Virus record (IMG/VR): IMGVR_UViG_3300021335_000033
Coordinates: 1 to 40,707 of that record
Strand: one strand, 5' to 3'
DNA from: a virus
Length of the DNA stretch: 40,707 bases
The position numbers were made by a program, and so were the translations under genes. Positions 31,781 through 40,707 of this stretch are shown in pieces. Below the pieces are notes generated by a model. That model was not told where the DNA came from. It made no database searches and saw nothing but the letters and a program-made list of their open reading frames with translations. Every line of letters begins with the position of its first letter. Position 1 is the stretch's first letter.

Positions 31781-34700
31781 ATGGCACAAAGACCACAAGT
31801 AAGAAAGTTTCAAGGCCCAACACAGGCCAACCTCAGACCAGTAGCGGCACCTGTTGACACCTACGTTAAGCCTGTATCACAACCACAAGGACCAAGCGCA
31901 CTCTCTCAGTTTGTTTCTGCTATAACTCCTGCTATTGAATCGCAAGCACAGGAACGTAAAGTAGCAAGACTTAAACGTGAGAAAGAAATCGCTGATGGCG
32001 TACAGAAGAATAAAGAGTTTCAGTTAAGATTAAAAGCAAAGAAACTCATAGGCGAACTAGGCATGGACTATGCCAAGAATGAGACAGCTTATAAAGAATT
32101 AGACCAAGACGTAGTACGTAATCACTGGCGCACTCAGAAACAAGACTACCTTACTGAGTTAGAAAAAGTAGGTACTGACCCTTTACTAATGCAGACCTTT
32201 GATAATGATTTAGAGTTAGCATTAGAAAGCTTTATGGGTGAGACATTCATACCTGCTAAGTATGAGCATACTCAGGGTGTATTACTCTCTGACTTTGCAG
32301 ATAGTATGCGTGACACTAACCTCAGATTAGAACAAGGTCTTATTTCTAAGCAGGATGCTATCGAAAGCATCAGAGAAGATGTAGCTGGTTTTCACTCAGC
32401 TAATCCTGATTACTTTAACTTTAAAGATAACAAGGTTAATGATGCGTTAGTTAAGTTATCAGAAGATGATGACAATGTATTTTCTGCTGTTACATTATAC
32501 TTACAGAGTTCAGAATCTAAAAATCAGTTAGGTAAGAGTAGGTATTCAGCACAATCTGGAAACATAGAAGCCAAGCAAACTACAGTAATGAAGAAGCGGT
32601 TAAAGGCACAGGCTAAACAAACTGCCTTATCATCAGCTATAACTAATGCTTTTGAAAATCGTAACCCTAGCGCACTTAAAGACCTTACATATACTGACCC
32701 CTCTACAGGAGACATTATACAGTTATCTAATGATGAGGTAGAGCAAGCCTTTATTATAGGTATACAGGGTAAAGGAGTAGGTGAGCAGTTTGCTTTGATG
32801 TCACAGTTAGACTTTGTACCTAAGAATGTGCAGAATGTAGTAACAGACATATCACCTATGCTAACAGGTTCTAAAACACCTACTAGTGTAGAAGACTTAC
32901 AGCAACTTAAGATAGGTCTGGATACTTATGAAGCTTTAAGAAACGCAGGTGTTGACTTATCTTTTATAGATGACGACACAAAAGCACGTTTACAGGCGTT
33001 TAGTGTACTATCTAAAGACATGGCACGTGCTGGTACTAGAACTATAGTATCAGATACTTACGATGAATTTGGAGACTTTAGGGAAACAGAAGTACAGGAC
33101 TTAAATAGTCTTGCTATGCAAATACAGGGTATTGATACTACTCGTACAATGGATGCTAAATTTAAGGAGTCAGTAGGAGATAGTATTACTACTAGCTACT
33201 TTACTAAGGATTTAAGCGATGTCTTTAACAAGGGTGAGATACTACAGAAAGCTCTTAGTGTCGCTAACATCCTTAACCAAGTAGGTGGCTACGAAAGTCC
33301 TGAGGCTGTTGCTGAAGCTGCTTGGAACATTGTAACTACTGACAACCCTATTGTTAAATCAGGGGATGGTACTTCCTACGCTTTTGCAGAACTAAATACC
33401 AATATAGACAAAAGTATGGATGTAGTATCTACTATTAATGAGTACAACACACTGCTACAAAACTCTACGGAATTACAGCAATGGATGTACACTAATAAAG
33501 GTGGGTTGTTACCAGATGAGTTTGCTGTGGGTCTTTATCCAGACCCTAATAATCCTAAGGCAGTGATACTGAAGGCATGGGACAAGAGACAAAGCCCACC
33601 TACTCCTATGGTGTTAGGTGGTAAACTTAGTAAACAATCCTTACTATCTGACAGGAGCCAACTAAATGGTTTAATAGGTCAAGTAGTAACACAGGAAGAC
33701 TTCTCTCCTACGACAACACTAACACCAGACCTTGGTAGTATGAACTCAGGTGCTAGAGATGTTGAGTACCAACTAGGAAAAGTCTCACCTGCTGAGTACT
33801 TAGGTGGTACAGCAGGTCCAGACGTACCTTTCTCTGAATCAGGTATTATGCAAGATGCACAGAAAGCATTAATAGACTTAGGCTTTAGTATGGATAATCC
33901 TATACTACAGTATATGCTAAAGAACACACCAGCCGATGCTATAATGGAAGTAGGTGGCCTATTAAAGGCTGACTTTCTTACTGCAATTCAAGACCTAGCA
34001 GGTACTGGTGAAGTAGCTAAACCTACAACTAATAGTACGATTGACAGTGTTGTAGATACTGTATCATCTATAGCCTCTACCCTAAACCCTGTTACATCTG
34101 CGGCTGCGGCTACCATCATAGAAGATGAGGGATTTAGCTATACACAGTATGATGACATGGGTAAGAACTCAGTAGGTCATGGCTTACAAGTTGAGTCACT
34201 AGAGGCTGATGAACGTGCTTTGATTGCAGACATCAACAACGTACAACCAGAAGAGTCTGAAGCTGTTGTAGCACTAAAGGTACAGAAGACATCTGACTAC
34301 TTTAGTGATGTAGTAGAGGGCTTCCAGAACTTGCCAGAAGCGGCACAGTCTGGTATGATTCAGATGGGCTACCAGTTAGGTAGATTTAACGTCACTAAGA
34401 AGTGGCCTAAGTTTATGGAGTCAATTAAAGAAGCGGCTAAGTACGCTGAAGGTTCTATTGAACAGGCTTCAGCATTAGCAGAAGCTAAGTTTAATATGCT
34501 ATATAATGAAGCTAAAGATGGTACTATTACAGCTACGAAATGGGCTACGCAAACCAAAGACAGAGCTATGAAGGTAGCTTCTGAAGTTGGTGATAGTATG
34601 ATGGAATCAGTGATGCCTTCTGCTCAAGCTTCTACGCTAACAGGGACTACAGTAGATATACCTGTTCCTAAATCTAGACCTAAAAGACCTAAACCAGTAG

Positions 34701-35260
34701 AGATTAAACATGGTGATAGTGTTAAGAATATAGTTCCTGCTCACATGCGTATGTTTGTACAGGACATCTTTGGTTTAGACTTAGACACTGCACGTACTAA
34801 TGATTTCTTTAGTGAGGCTGAAATAAATGCCTTGAAAGATATTACAAAACGTGCTATGACTAGAATGGGTGGTACTACAGGTGATATTGATTATGACCTA
34901 GACTACGCATCAGGACAATCTAATGTCTCCTTTGCAGGTAGTAGTTTGTCTATGGCTGATGAAGAAGGAGCTATACAGAAAACCTTAGGTGATTTTACTT
35001 GGCGCATAAATGACAAAGGCGAAGTAATAATTACAGACCAATATAACTTTAACGATGCTACTAAACTAAAGAAAAGATATAACACAGAGTTAAAGAGGAT
35101 GGGACATATTACTGCATTAGGTGCTAAAGCTGCCGCTAGTATGGTAGGCTTTAATACAGGTGTTGGATTGTATGGCGTACTTAGACGTATAGGAGCTTTG
35201 TATGGTTCTGAAGAAGGACAAGGTGCAAAGTTTGAGATTAATCTAGGTAAATTAACATAA
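31781..35260 (+). CDS. Internal virion protein with embedded GH24 lysozyme domain
   Basis: This 1159-residue protein takes the place of T7 gp15. Most of it is helical and low in recognisable motifs. Residues about 775-900 form a lysozyme-like domain: Glu783 in EDEGFSYTQYDDMG matches T4 Glu11, Asp792 matches Asp20, and Ser797 in NSVGHG stands for Thr26. QMGYQLGRFN and a following ala-rich helix fit the C-lobe. In T7 the wall-degrading domain is a transglycosylase in gp16. It would open peptidoglycan during DNA ejection. Confidence 0.85.
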   Translation: MAQRPQVRKFQGPTQANLRPVAAPVDTYVKPVSQPQGPSALSQFVSAITPAIESQAQERKVARLKREKEIADGVQKNKEFQLRLKAKKLIGELGMDYAKNETAYKELDQDVVRNHWRTQKQDYLTELEKVGTDPLLMQTFDNDLELALESFMGETFIPAKYEHTQGVLLSDFADSMRDTNLRLEQGLISKQDAIESIREDVAGFHSANPDYFNFKDNKVNDALVKLSEDDDNVFSAVTLYLQSSESKNQLGKSRYSAQSGNIEAKQTTVMKKRLKAQAKQTALSSAITNAFENRNPSALKDLTYTDPSTGDIIQLSNDEVEQAFIIGIQGKGVGEQFALMSQLDFVPKNVQNVVTDISPMLTGSKTPTSVEDLQQLKIGLDTYEALRNAGVDLSFIDDDTKARLQAFSVLSKDMARAGTRTIVSDTYDEFGDFRETEVQDLNSLAMQIQGIDTTRTMDAKFKESVGDSITTSYFTKDLSDVFNKGEILQKALSVANILNQVGGYESPEAVAEAAWNIVTTDNPIVKSGDGTSYAFAELNTNIDKSMDVVSTINEYNTLLQNSTELQQWMYTNKGGLLPDEFAVGLYPDPNNPKAVILKAWDKRQSPPTPMVLGGKLSKQSLLSDRSQLNGLIGQVVTQEDFSPTTTLTPDLGSMNSGARDVEYQLGKVSPAEYLGGTAGPDVPFSESGIMQDAQKALIDLGFSMDNPILQYMLKNTPADAIMEVGGLLKADFLTAIQDLAGTGEVAKPTTNSTIDSVVDTVSSIASTLNPVTSAAAATIIEDEGFSYTQYDDMGKNSVGHGLQVESLEADERALIADINNVQPEESEAVVALKVQKTSDYFSDVVEGFQNLPEAAQSGMIQMGYQLGRFNVTKKWPKFMESIKEAAKYAEGSIEQASALAEAKFNMLYNEAKDGTITATKWATQTKDRAMKVASEVGDSMMESVMPSAQASTLTGTTVDIPVPKSRPKRPKPVEIKHGDSVKNIVPAHMRMFVQDIFGLDLDTARTNDFFSEAEINALKDITKRAMTRMGGTTGDIDYDLDYASGQSNVSFAGSSLSMADEEGAIQKTLGDFTWRINDKGEVIITDQYNFNDATKLKKRYNTELKRMGHITALGAKAAASMVGFNTGVGLYGVLRRIGALYGSEEGQGAKFEINLGKLT

Positions 35261-35279
35261 ACAATAACAGGGAACAATT

Positions 35280-35459
35280 ATGATAGATACAGTATTTGGC
35301 TTCTGCGTTTGGATTTTAATACAAGGAGCAGCAGTCTTAGGTATAACCTATCAAGAGATTAATGTTTATATCTTTTGTATTATATGGCCTATCCTTAGTA
35401 TTGGATTGTTCCTTGAAATCTTACGCCTGAGAAGGAAGTTAAATCATGGCAGAGTTTAA
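35280..35459 (+). CDS. Small membrane protein between internal virion genes
   Basis: ATG 35280, after AGGGA, encodes 59 residues with two hydrophobic segments (TVFGFCVWILIQGAAVLGI and VYIFCIIWPILSIGLFLEIL) and a basic end. It overlaps the next gene by 14 bases. Tight packing supports coding. Function is unknown; it may aid lysis or ejection. Confidence 0.6.
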   Translation: MIDTVFGFCVWILIQGAAVLGITYQEINVYIFCIIWPILSIGLFLEILRLRRKLNHGRV

Positions 35460-38400
35460 GAACGATTTGTTTAAGGACTTAAATCTACAGGAGTTGAATG
35501 AGAACACACTTCCCATTGCTTCTACTGTAGATGAAGCTACTCTAACAAAACAACAGATGGCTATGGATAACCAGAAGTCACAGTTCTTCACTAGCTTGGG
35601 TAACTCTATTCAAGAGGAGTGGGTTCTGCCTACTGTTATAAACAACTTCGATAGGATTACTTCAGTACCTAGTGAGCCTATATCTAAGTTTACTCCTGAG
35701 TTAATTAGAGAACTTACAGAAGGACTAGAGGATAGTACTGCTGTACGTGAAGTAATCGAAGATGCTCAGACTAACGGACTGTCTAGTGCTATGCTTACTA
35801 GAGACTCCTATCTTAGAACACAAAAGAACCTACAGCAAATTAGCGCAGATGGATGGTCAGGTGTAACCGCTAATGTATTAGCATCTATGTTTGACCCTGT
35901 AGAGTGGGGAGCAATCTTTGCTTCCTCTGCCGCTGTATCTGCTGTAGGTACTCCTGCCGCAGGTGCAGGTGCTTTTCTAATAGGAGCAGGTAAGCAAGCA
36001 CGTAACGCCTACAGAACAGCTAAAGTAGCGGCTATAGGCGGTGCAGAGCTAGCTGCCTTTGAAGCTATTAGAGCTAAGTACAGGTATGACATTGACGGAA
36101 ACGATGTACTAGTAGCCGCTGGTTTAGGTGCTGGTATAACAGGTGGTATAGATGCCGCTACTACTGCATTTATTAGAGCAGGACATCGTTCTCGCATTGC
36201 TGGTAAAGTAGCTAGGGGTGAGACACTTACAGACGTAGAGAAGCGTTTTCACGATGAGTACAATGTAGATGCACTTGCTGTTAAGATGATTAACAAAGAA
36301 CTAGAGGGTGATAAGTTTATAGAATCTATAGACGGTATACCTACTAGGGCGGCAGCATCTGCTACAGACGAGACAGCAGTACAGGCAATGCCTAAGATTG
36401 CTGGATGGAATATGTTTGGACTACGTAACATTCTATCTGCTGGCGCACAGACAGCTAACTCTGAACTAGGTTGGATTAGATATACTTCTAGTCTACTAGG
36501 TCAGAACAGTGCTGGTTACAAGGGTGGTACACTTGCTACCAATGTATCAGCCTCTGAGATAGGTGAGATGTTACAACTAAAGTATCGTAACAGGCTTGCA
36601 AATGTACTACCTACTTCACAAGCTTTGTGGAAGAAAAACACTGGCAGAACTGTAGAAGAATTTAATGCTTTAATGAGTAGGTATGTACGAGGTATTGATA
36701 CTGACGTACCTGCTGAAGTAGCACAGGCAGCCGAAGCTGTAAAGAAAGTACAGCGTGAAATAGCTGAAGAAGCTGTTAAGTACGATGTAGCTGGCTTTAG
36801 TATGGATATGTTAAACGGACAGCCTAACTACATGTCACGTATCTTTAATGATGAGAAGATTAGACTTACTATGTCTAGACTAGGTGATGATGCTGAGTTA
36901 CAAATATCACAGCTAGTAGAAGAAGCTATCCGTAAAGGTCAGCCTAACATCGAAGAGAATGTTAAGCAATGGTTAGTAAAGCGTAGTAATGGTAAGCGTA
37001 AGGGTACACCTGAACAAGTTAAAACGTACATCTCTCGTATTGCAAAGGCATATACTAAATCTATTACTGACCCTAAGTTGGGTAAGATGGGCCATGCTGG
37101 TGCCAATGAGATGAACCTTGAAGACCTATCAGACATTCTCACAGCCGCAGGTTTTAAGGCAGATGAGGTTGACGGTATTACAGAACTTATGACACGTACT
37201 AACATACCTAAGGCCCACAAGAGAGCTAGGAACCGTATGGTACTAGATGAGGGTGCAGTACTTGCTCTACGCAACGCTGACGGTTCTATCGAAGAGTACA
37301 GGTTTAGTGACTTACTAGAAGAAGATGCTGAACAACTAGTTAATAGTTACATCTTTCAACTATCAGGTGCTATTGGCCTTGCTCGTAATGGTATTAATAC
37401 TAATGCACCTAACTCTGGCTTTGAGGCTTTACTGAAAAAGATTACTGACGAAGCTAAGTCAAAGCCTCTTGTAGACCAAGAGAAGGTTAGGTCTGAGATA
37501 GCATCCCTTCAGTTTATGTACGATGGTATTACAGGCAGACTAGCACAACGTGAAGAAGTTAGTAATAGAACACGTGACCTTGCTATTGGTTTCAGAGCGT
37601 ACAGCTTTGCTGTTAATATGGGCATGTCAGGTATGTCAGCTATTATGGAACTAAGTAACGTACTCTTTGAGTATTCGTTTAAGACTGTTCTTAAGTCAGC
37701 CCCTGAGTATAACGCTCTTATGCGTAAGCTAGGTCAGGGTCAAGCTGATGATGAGTTGTTGTCAGAGATGATTGATGCTTTTGGACTAGGTGAAGAAGTA
37801 GCCTTAGGTAAGTGGCAGAACGTAACACGTTATGATATAGATGACATTGGTTCTACTATCTCACCTGAACGTGCTTGGCCTGACAAGAAGGGTTGGAGTA
37901 CTAAAATATTACAGGGTACTCAGACACTACAGAAGAATGTAGCTTACTGGTCAGGGCTGACTGGTGTTACACAGACACTACGTAGAATGAGCATGAGACA
38001 CTTTGTTAATGAGTGGGCTTTAGAGGGTATACCTTTTACACTTACTAAGAGACAACAGCTAGGTCTTTCAGAAGATATGGCTGGTAGAATACAAGCTATC
38101 ATGCGTAGTAATATAGTAGAGAAGAACGCTAACGGTACAGTTAAGAAGTTAAACTTAGACCAGTGGGACAGTGAAGTACGAGATGCTTTTCAGGCCGCAG
38201 GTTTTAAGGACGCTAGACAGAACGTACAGGAAGCTAACATAGCATCTACAAACAAGTTTATGCGTACTGAGTTTGGTAAGACATTCTTTCAGTTTCTTAG
38301 CTTTACAATGTCCTCTATGGAACAGCAGACACAACGACTAGGTGTACGTGCTAGAAGAGGAGATGTAGGTGTAGCCAAGGTACTAACGTCAGCCGCCTTT

Positions 38401-38766
38401 ATGGGTGGTTTAATGTATGCTACACGTATTCAATTAAATGCTATGGGACGTAGTGACGCTGACGAGTACATCAAAGAGAACATGTCCCCCGAAAGGTGGG
38501 CAGCAGGAGCATTAAATCAGATTGGTGCTGTATCCTTGTTTAGTTACATCTTACAGTTAAGCTCTGGTGCTATGAATGGTAATAGCTATGCTATCACCCC
38601 ACCTGCTTTTTCTCTAGTTCAAGCTGGACTAAAATCAGGTAAGAATATATGGGATGGTGACATGACAGAATCTGAATATAGAACTCTGTTACGTGTTCTT
38701 CCTTTACAATCTTTGTATGGGGCAAGGCAAGTTATTAACGGTGTAGCTAACGAGTTTGCTAACTAG
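35446..38766 (+). CDS. Internal virion protein D-like (T7 gp16 position)
   Basis: This 1106-residue protein has an N-terminal charged region, two hydrophobic Gly/Ala-rich stretches (about residues 143-178 and 222-240: SAAVSAVGTPAAGAGAFLIG, VLVAAGLGAGITGGIDAATT), and a long helical C-terminal region ending in FAFLQFLSF-type and transmembrane-like segments. Position before the tail fibre matches T7 gp16, an ejected channel protein. The transglycosylase motif of gp16 was not seen; a lysozyme domain occurs in the previous virion protein instead. Confidence 0.8.
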   Translation: MAEFKNDLFKDLNLQELNENTLPIASTVDEATLTKQQMAMDNQKSQFFTSLGNSIQEEWVLPTVINNFDRITSVPSEPISKFTPELIRELTEGLEDSTAVREVIEDAQTNGLSSAMLTRDSYLRTQKNLQQISADGWSGVTANVLASMFDPVEWGAIFASSAAVSAVGTPAAGAGAFLIGAGKQARNAYRTAKVAAIGGAELAAFEAIRAKYRYDIDGNDVLVAAGLGAGITGGIDAATTAFIRAGHRSRIAGKVARGETLTDVEKRFHDEYNVDALAVKMINKELEGDKFIESIDGIPTRAAASATDETAVQAMPKIAGWNMFGLRNILSAGAQTANSELGWIRYTSSLLGQNSAGYKGGTLATNVSASEIGEMLQLKYRNRLANVLPTSQALWKKNTGRTVEEFNALMSRYVRGIDTDVPAEVAQAAEAVKKVQREIAEEAVKYDVAGFSMDMLNGQPNYMSRIFNDEKIRLTMSRLGDDAELQISQLVEEAIRKGQPNIEENVKQWLVKRSNGKRKGTPEQVKTYISRIAKAYTKSITDPKLGKMGHAGANEMNLEDLSDILTAAGFKADEVDGITELMTRTNIPKAHKRARNRMVLDEGAVLALRNADGSIEEYRFSDLLEEDAEQLVNSYIFQLSGAIGLARNGINTNAPNSGFEALLKKITDEAKSKPLVDQEKVRSEIASLQFMYDGITGRLAQREEVSNRTRDLAIGFRAYSFAVNMGMSGMSAIMELSNVLFEYSFKTVLKSAPEYNALMRKLGQGQADDELLSEMIDAFGLGEEVALGKWQNVTRYDIDDIGSTISPERAWPDKKGWSTKILQGTQTLQKNVAYWSGLTGVTQTLRRMSMRHFVNEWALEGIPFTLTKRQQLGLSEDMAGRIQAIMRSNIVEKNANGTVKKLNLDQWDSEVRDAFQAAGFKDARQNVQEANIASTNKFMRTEFGKTFFQFLSFTMSSMEQQTQRLGVRARRGDVGVAKVLTSAAFMGGLMYATRIQLNAMGRSDADEYIKENMSPERWAAGALNQIGAVSLFSYILQLSSGAMNGNSYAITPPAFSLVQAGLKSGKNIWDGDMTESEYRTLLRVLPLQSLYGARQVINGVANEFAN

Positions 38767-38767
38767 C

Positions 38768-38790
38768 CTAAAGTTACAACATTGACCAAA
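38768..38790 (+). promoter_or_regulatory. Candidate phage RNA polymerase promoter, copy 5
   Basis: CTAAAGTTACAACATTGACC begins two bases after the preceding stop and 38 bases before the fibre ATG. It shares 16 consecutive bases with copy 3 and lies where T7 has phi17. Confidence 0.65.
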
Positions 38791-38805
38791 TCAGAAGGAT
38801 AAGCA

Positions 38806-40026
38806 ATGGCTTTTTCATATCATAACTATACAGGGGATAACAGTACTACTACGTTCAACATCCCCTTTACATACACTGACACTAGCGAACTTAGTGTAAC
38901 GGTAGACGGTGTGGCTGAGACTGGCCTTACTTTTCCTTCTACCTCTACAGTAACTCTGACCTCTGCACCTGCGTCTGGTACGCTAGTACAAGTCAGACGT
39001 ACTACTAGTCTTACAGCACGTGCAGTAGACTTTGCCTCTGGCTCAGTACTGACAGAGGAAGACTTAGATGACTCTAACATTCAGGTCTTCCATGCGGCTC
39101 AAGAGGCTGTGGACACAGCAGGTGACGCTATCACCCTTGATGCTACTGACAGGTGGGATGCAGGTGGTAAGGTTATTAAGAACGTAGGTTCTCCTGTAGC
39201 TGACACTGACGCAGTTAATAAAGCTTTCATCTCTACTAACCTACCTAACATTACTACAGTGGCAGGTATTAACACAGAAGTAACAACAGTAGCAGGTATT
39301 GCTAGTGATGTCACAGCCGTAGTAGCTGACCAAGCAGACATTGGTACAGTGGCTACAGACATTGCTAACGTAAATGCAGTAGGTACTAACATTACAAGTG
39401 TAAACACTAACGCTACTAATATCACAGATATTCAGAACGCATCAGCTAACGCTACAACAGCTACAACACAGGCTGGTCTGGCCTCTGGTTTTGCTGATGA
39501 GGCTGAAGCATGGGCGCAGAAGATAGACGGTGAAGCACAGACGGGTGAGGGTTACTCATCTAAGGCTTGGGCAGTAGGTGATAACGGTGGAGTAAGTAAC
39601 TCTGCTGGTGCTGGCAATGCTAAAGATTGGGCTACTGAGACAACCACTACTGTAGACACTAATGAATATTCAGCAAAAGAATATGCTATTGGCGCACAGC
39701 GTAGAGGACAGGCTGGTGGTGGTTCTGCAAAAGATTGGGCTACCTACGTCAATGGTGAAGACACCGTTGATGGTACTGGCAAGTCAGCTAGGTATTGGGC
39801 GCAAAAGGCACAGGACTCTAAAACAGAGTTTTCTAACATATATCATGGTGAATCTTCCACTGCCCCCACTGGCTCTGAGGTAGGTGCTGGCGACCTCTGG
39901 TTCGACTCAGGTAATAACGTCTTAAAATTCTATAACAACAATAATCAATGGGTAGCGATTGAGGCTGTAGATACATCCAGCTTTGCATCAACATCCTTTT
40001 CATTGGCTATGTCAATCGCCCTTTAG
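38806..40026 (+). CDS. Tail fibre, T7 gp17 N-terminal-type attachment protein
   Basis: A 406-residue protein. The first 150 residues match the virion-attachment domain of T7-like fibres (FNIPFTYTDTSELSVTVDGV, LTEEDLDDSNIQVFHAAQEA). A coiled, repeat-rich middle (VAGINTEVTTVAGIASDV) and AKDWAT repeats follow. The short C-terminus lacks a big receptor domain, so host binding is probably shared with the fibre genes downstream (40422 and 692-3296). Confidence 0.9.
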   Translation: MAFSYHNYTGDNSTTTFNIPFTYTDTSELSVTVDGVAETGLTFPSTSTVTLTSAPASGTLVQVRRTTSLTARAVDFASGSVLTEEDLDDSNIQVFHAAQEAVDTAGDAITLDATDRWDAGGKVIKNVGSPVADTDAVNKAFISTNLPNITTVAGINTEVTTVAGIASDVTAVVADQADIGTVATDIANVNAVGTNITSVNTNATNITDIQNASANATTATTQAGLASGFADEAEAWAQKIDGEAQTGEGYSSKAWAVGDNGGVSNSAGAGNAKDWATETTTTVDTNEYSAKEYAIGAQRRGQAGGGSAKDWATYVNGEDTVDGTGKSARYWAQKAQDSKTEFSNIYHGESSTAPTGSEVGAGDLWFDSGNNVLKFYNNNNQWVAIEAVDTSSFASTSFSLAMSIAL

Positions 40027-40035
40027 GAGTAACAA

Positions 40036-40410
40036 ATGGCTAACACTAAATTTACAAGATACGCCATGTCTGGTGTAGGCACATCAGATGCGTCTGCCCC
40101 TAATGGTGTTGATTTCGATACTACAGATACCATTGTGGGTATCCATCTTGCTAACAGAGTAACCAATTCAATCCTCGTTGATGTTTATATAACAGACTAC
40201 AACGATGACAACGATGATGACCCTTCAGACAATACTAAGTACTACCTTGTAAAGGGTGCGCCTATCGCCGCTGGCGGTGCGTTACAAGTCTTAGATGGTG
40301 GAGCAAAATTAGTCGTTAAAGACGGCGACCGTTTATGGGTCAAGTCAGATACTGCAAGTTCATTAGACGCATGGGTGTCTGTTGTTGATGACATCAGTGA
40401 CCCTGTATAG
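40036..40410 (+). CDS. Small conserved tail-fibre cluster protein
   Basis: A 124-residue beta-rich protein between two fibre genes, with MANTKFTRYAMSGVGTSDAS, IVGIHLANR and an Asp-rich stretch (YNDDNDDDPSDN). It may be a connector or adhesin subunit in the fibre. Function is unproven. Similar short proteins recur near fibres in marine podoviruses. Confidence 0.65.
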   Translation: MANTKFTRYAMSGVGTSDASAPNGVDFDTTDTIVGIHLANRVTNSILVDVYITDYNDDNDDDPSDNTKYYLVKGAPIAAGGALQVLDGGAKLVVKDGDRLWVKSDTASSLDAWVSVVDDISDPV

Positions 40411-40421
40411 AGGAGTAGACA

Positions 40422-40707
40422 ATGGGATATGTAGGTAATCAAACTACAACTGCGTTTACTTCGATGACTAAGCAGGACATCACAGGAAACGGTGGACCAA
40501 ACTATACACTGTCTCATGCTGTAGCCAATGCTAACGAGATTGAAGTATTCGTGAATAACGTCCGTCAGGAGCCTACAGTGGCTTATAGTGCCTCTGGTAC
40601 TACACTGACGATGACAGGCAACGTAGCAAGCTCAGATGACTTCTATGTGGTGTATCAGGGCAAAGCGGTGGGTACTATCGTGCCGCCAGATGGTTCTGTG
40701 ACTAATG
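40422..40707 (+). CDS. Tail fibre/adhesin protein, 5' part (continues at 1-682)
   Basis: ATG 40422 follows GAGGAG. The N-terminal domain (MGYVGNQTTTAFTSMTKQDI, ITGNGGPNYTLSHAVANANE, EVFVNNVRQEP) runs into the sequence present at 1-682. The window ends after TNAK-type bases; joined to base 1 it gives about 278 residues. From 40703 on, the bases differ from 127 onward in a way equal to a 60-base in-frame deletion. Confidence 0.85.
   Translation, partial: MGYVGNQTTTAFTSMTKQDITGNGGPNYTLSHAVANANEIEVFVNNVRQEPTVAYSASGTTLTMTGNVASSDDFYVVYQGKAVGTIVPPDGSVTN
40577..40702. repeat. Terminal overlap, copy 2 (matches 1-126)
   Basis: Identical to bases 1-126. The five bases after it (TAATG) match 187-191, not 127-131, which marks an alternative path through the tail-fibre repeat. 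Confidence 0.95.

Overview
The window is an essentially complete genome of a lytic, T7-like (autographivirus-type) podovirus, about 40.6 kb. All genes lie on the + strand. The order is that of T7, but the contig is cut inside a tail-fibre gene. The first 126 bases recur at 40577-40702, so the two ends join and the sequence closes into a circle, as expected when the terminal repeats of a linear genome collapse during assembly. No integrase, repressor, tRNA or CRISPR array was seen. A class II ribonucleotide reductase, a MazG-like protein, T5orf172-type and GTA-type-holin-like proteins and several recurrent marine-phage small proteins point to a marine bacterial host. The exact host cannot be read from the sequence.

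Layout. 1-3296 and 38806-40707: tail fibre and adhesin genes (modular, repeat-bearing, one with a C1q-like C-terminus). 3296-5056: lysis and membrane cassette with a holin-like protein, small membrane proteins and a GH24 lysozyme. 5053-7549: small and large terminase, with a spanin-like membrane coiled-coil protein between them. 7550-8242: the only long non-coding stretch (about 690 bp), rich in inverted and direct repeats, with a probable host-type promoter; it most likely holds the physical genome ends and/or an origin. 8243-11490: early region of about a dozen small genes, including a protein with HhH-GPD glycosylase-like motifs, a methyltransferase-like protein, zinc ribbons and tiny membrane proteins. 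11515-13955: a T7-type RNA polymerase split into two overlapping reading frames. 14012-22631: DNA metabolism (SSB, endonuclease I, primase-helicase, DNA polymerase, a zinc-finger/GIY-YIG-like protein, 5'-3' exonuclease, gp1.7-like DUF3310 protein, MazG, RNR). 22660-38766: virion genes (gp7.3-like small proteins, portal, scaffold, capsid, four very basic small proteins, tail tubes A and B, internal virion proteins).

How it works together. Host polymerase probably transcribes the early block from a promoter near 8049-8078. The phage polymerase would then read the rest. A motif starting CTAAAGTTAC occurs five times, always between genes or overlapping a stop codon: after terminase, before SSB, before the portal block, before the capsid and before the tail fibre. 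These are the positions of the phiOR, class II and class III promoters of T7, so it is the best candidate for this phage's own promoter. A strong terminator follows the capsid gene, as in T7.

Most notable: the split RNA polymerase with altered DxxGR and YG motifs; the five-copy promoter-like motif; the glycosylase-like early protein; a GH24 lysozyme domain buried in an internal virion protein; a zinc-finger gene overprinting the end of the DNA polymerase gene; and a 60-nt in-frame length variant of the tail-fibre repeat at the contig junction.
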